Assembly: GCA_963978895.1 (NCBI GenBank)
Contig: OZ022247.1
Span: 14,901,312-14,965,311 of the forward strand
Reading direction: 5' to 3'
DNA length: 64,000 nt
Source: Erpobdella octoculata
Lineage: Eukaryota > Annelida > Clitellata > Hirudinida > Erpobdellidae
Below are positions 62,391-64,000 of this stretch, in pieces. The notes below the pieces were generated by a model. That model did no database searches. It was given only the letters and a program-made list of their open reading frames with translations, and had not been told where the DNA came from. Every line of letters begins with the position of its first letter. Position 1 is the first letter of the stretch. A program made the translations under genes and the position numbers.

Positions 62391-64000
62391 TAGATAAGTC
62401 CAACACCTATGTTATACTTGATAAATCAGATTATTTTTCAAGAATAACTACATTACTCAATGATGGTTGTACATTTCGGAAAACAAATTCTGATGCAACA
62501 GAAAAAATAAAGAAAAAAGTCAATCTGATAATATCTTCAATTAACTCAAAAGTACATTGCAATATAATATCACCTATCATAGGGGAATATAAACCTGGAT
62601 ACTTATATGGTAATGCAAAAATTCATAAAAAAAACTCCTCTTCGACCTATAATTTCACAGTTGCCATCTCCAATATGCTCTAGCCAAGTATCTCAATGAT
62701 TTGATTTCACCATATTGTCAATCAAAATATCGCATTAAATCATCAACGGAATTTATTGATTTAATAAACTCTAGTTGTAAAAAGGGAGATTGTATTGGTT
62801 CTGGATCTTTAAATGTGGAAAGTTTGTTTACAAATGTTCCTGTCTGTAAAACAATTGAGATAATATGTTTGTCGGTATACCGGCATCCAACTTTAAAGCC
62901 GCCTTCAATTGATTCAAACCTCTTGAAAGAAGCTTTTCTGTTATGTACAACAGAGTCTCCATTTATTGCTCCAACGGGAGAACTATTTTTTCAAATTGAT
63001 GGTGTCTCGATGGGTTCTCCACTTGGACCCATCTTTGCAGAGTTTTATATGTCCAATATAGAAAACCAATTAAGTCAATTGATTGGGTCTAGGACATTGG
63101 TCTACTGTAGATATGTGGATGATATTTTTATTATGACACACACAGAAGACAATATCAATATTTTAAAGCATGCTTTAGAAGAAAGCTCTGTTCTTAAATG
63201 TACATATGAGCCTTGCGGAAACAATGGTTTACTCCCCTTTCTTGATATTCTTGTCAAAAACATGAAAGATAAACTACAGATGCAGGTTTATGTCAAACCT
63301 ACAAACTGCTTGAAAGCAGACAGCGAGTGTCCTGATAAATATAAATACAGTGTCATCAACAACTACATGGCGAGAGCACTCAAAATTTCTGGAAACCGGA
63401 CTGACTTTCATATTGAAATACAAAGAATCAGACAGTTATTAAAAAACAATGGTTATAGCAATAGAATGTTTGATACGTGTCTTAACAAATACTTGAATTA
63501 TAATTATTCGAAAAAACAAGAAAAAACTGAACGTAAACCTACTGAAAACATTAAAATATTTTATAAAAGTCAAATGCATGCCAACTATAAAATAGAAAAA
63601 AATATAATAAAAAAGATAGTTTATGATAATGTTAAGCCTCTTAAAAAAGACTCCAAGATAAATCTCCACATCTATTACAACAACATGGCCACACTTATTC
63701 TAAAAAACAGTCCGGTTTCTTCCAACAATAAATTAAAAGAAAGTAATATTGTCTATCGATTTACTTGTCCATATCATCATGATATACCCTACCGCTACAT
63801 AGGGCACACCAGAACAACTTTAGCGAGGAGATTAACGTTGCACACTCAAGGAGGGAGTATCAAAGAGCACCTGAAAACTCATCACCAAATCCATGTTAGT
63901 AGAGCACTTTTGGATGATAATACAGAAATCATTCGTAGAGAGCGATGTCCTGCAAGGCTTAAATTATATGAGGCATTGTATATATCTAGAGACAAACCAA
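62390..64000 (+). mobile_element. Penelope-like element, open at the window end
   Basis: An ORF in two frames encodes RT and GIY-YIG endonuclease. It is 5' truncated next to (TA)n at 62380-62392. The GIY-YIG half matches the fragment at 15.5-16.2 kb. Confidence 0.92.
62396..64000 (+). pseudogene. Penelope-like reverse transcriptase and GIY-YIG endonuclease
   Basis: RT blocks in order: YVILDKSDYFSRITTLL, GYLYGNAKIHKK followed by PLRPIISQLPSP in the next frame, LNVESLFTNVP (first Asp position replaced by Glu in the usual DVxSLFTNVP), the FFQIDGVSMGSPLGPIFAEF block, and the active site YCRYVDDIFIM, then FLDILVKN. The C-terminus has CPYHHDIPYRYIGHTRTTLA (GIY-YIG) with RRLTLH and ALYISRDKP. A frameshift near 62640 breaks the frame; the rest is open to the window end. 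These elements reverse-transcribe at nicked DNA ends. Confidence 0.92.

Overview
This window is eukaryotic, AT-rich, repeat-dominated DNA, most likely from an invertebrate metazoan. Evidence: spliceosomal GT..AG introns in a hAT transposase, APE-type LINEs, Penelope-like elements with GIY-YIG endonucleases, Ty3/gypsy elements with a tRNA-Leu-type primer binding site, tRNA-derived SINEs, long (TA)n, (TATG)n and (TAA)n microsatellites, and a retro-copied piece of myosin II tail. I cannot assign a phylum from sequence alone. I see no intact host protein-coding gene and no functional RNA gene. Almost everything recognisable is a transposable element or its debris, and much of it is nested.

Layout. 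1-7.1 kb: a Ty3/gypsy remnant (LTR end, PBS, leader, gag start) split by two foldback-type DNA elements and carrying a myosin heavy-chain fragment. 7.5-15.1 kb: a second gypsy copy (LTR, gag, protease, tiny RNase H tail, LTR) whose 5' LTR microsatellite was hit twice by R2/R4-type LINEs with restriction-like endonucleases. 15.1-22.1 kb: a Penelope C-terminus, a gypsy pol fragment, hAT scraps and (TA)n-anchored repeats. 22.5-27.3 kb: three nested DNA transposons, the innermost an almost intact three-exon ZBED-type hAT. 27.3-36.3 kb: two long inverted arms 8.9 kb apart around mostly featureless AT-rich DNA with a LINE tail and a small MITE. 36.3-37.2 kb: a second copy of one foldback family. 38-53.7 kb: a CR1/L2-like LINE (minus strand) opened by a foldback element, an SINE and an 11.7-kb hAT-delimited block; inside that block lie another hAT, a second LINE, an I-type LINE with 252-bp flanking direct repeats, and a repeat containing a 328-bp palindrome. 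53.9-54.7 kb: a small MULE-like element with transposase remnant. 55-62 kb: old repeats, a LINE C-terminus and a third gypsy leader/gag start. 62.4-64 kb: a Penelope-like element running off the end.

The most interesting signal is a group of elements whose terminal inverted repeats are built from short tandem units. Read inward from the termini, three of them share a 12-mer of the form GGACWAYTSRTC (GGACTATTCATC, GGACAACTGATC, GGACAATTCGTC); a fourth uses a 20-bp unit starting GGAGTCGATTATC. Their target duplications are about 8-11 bp, and the element at 53.9-54.7 kb carries what looks like a MULE transposase C-terminus. I infer a diversified MULE-like foldback lineage whose TIR arrays differ in unit sequence and copy number, and which picks up host or other TE sequence (an RNase H fragment in one case).
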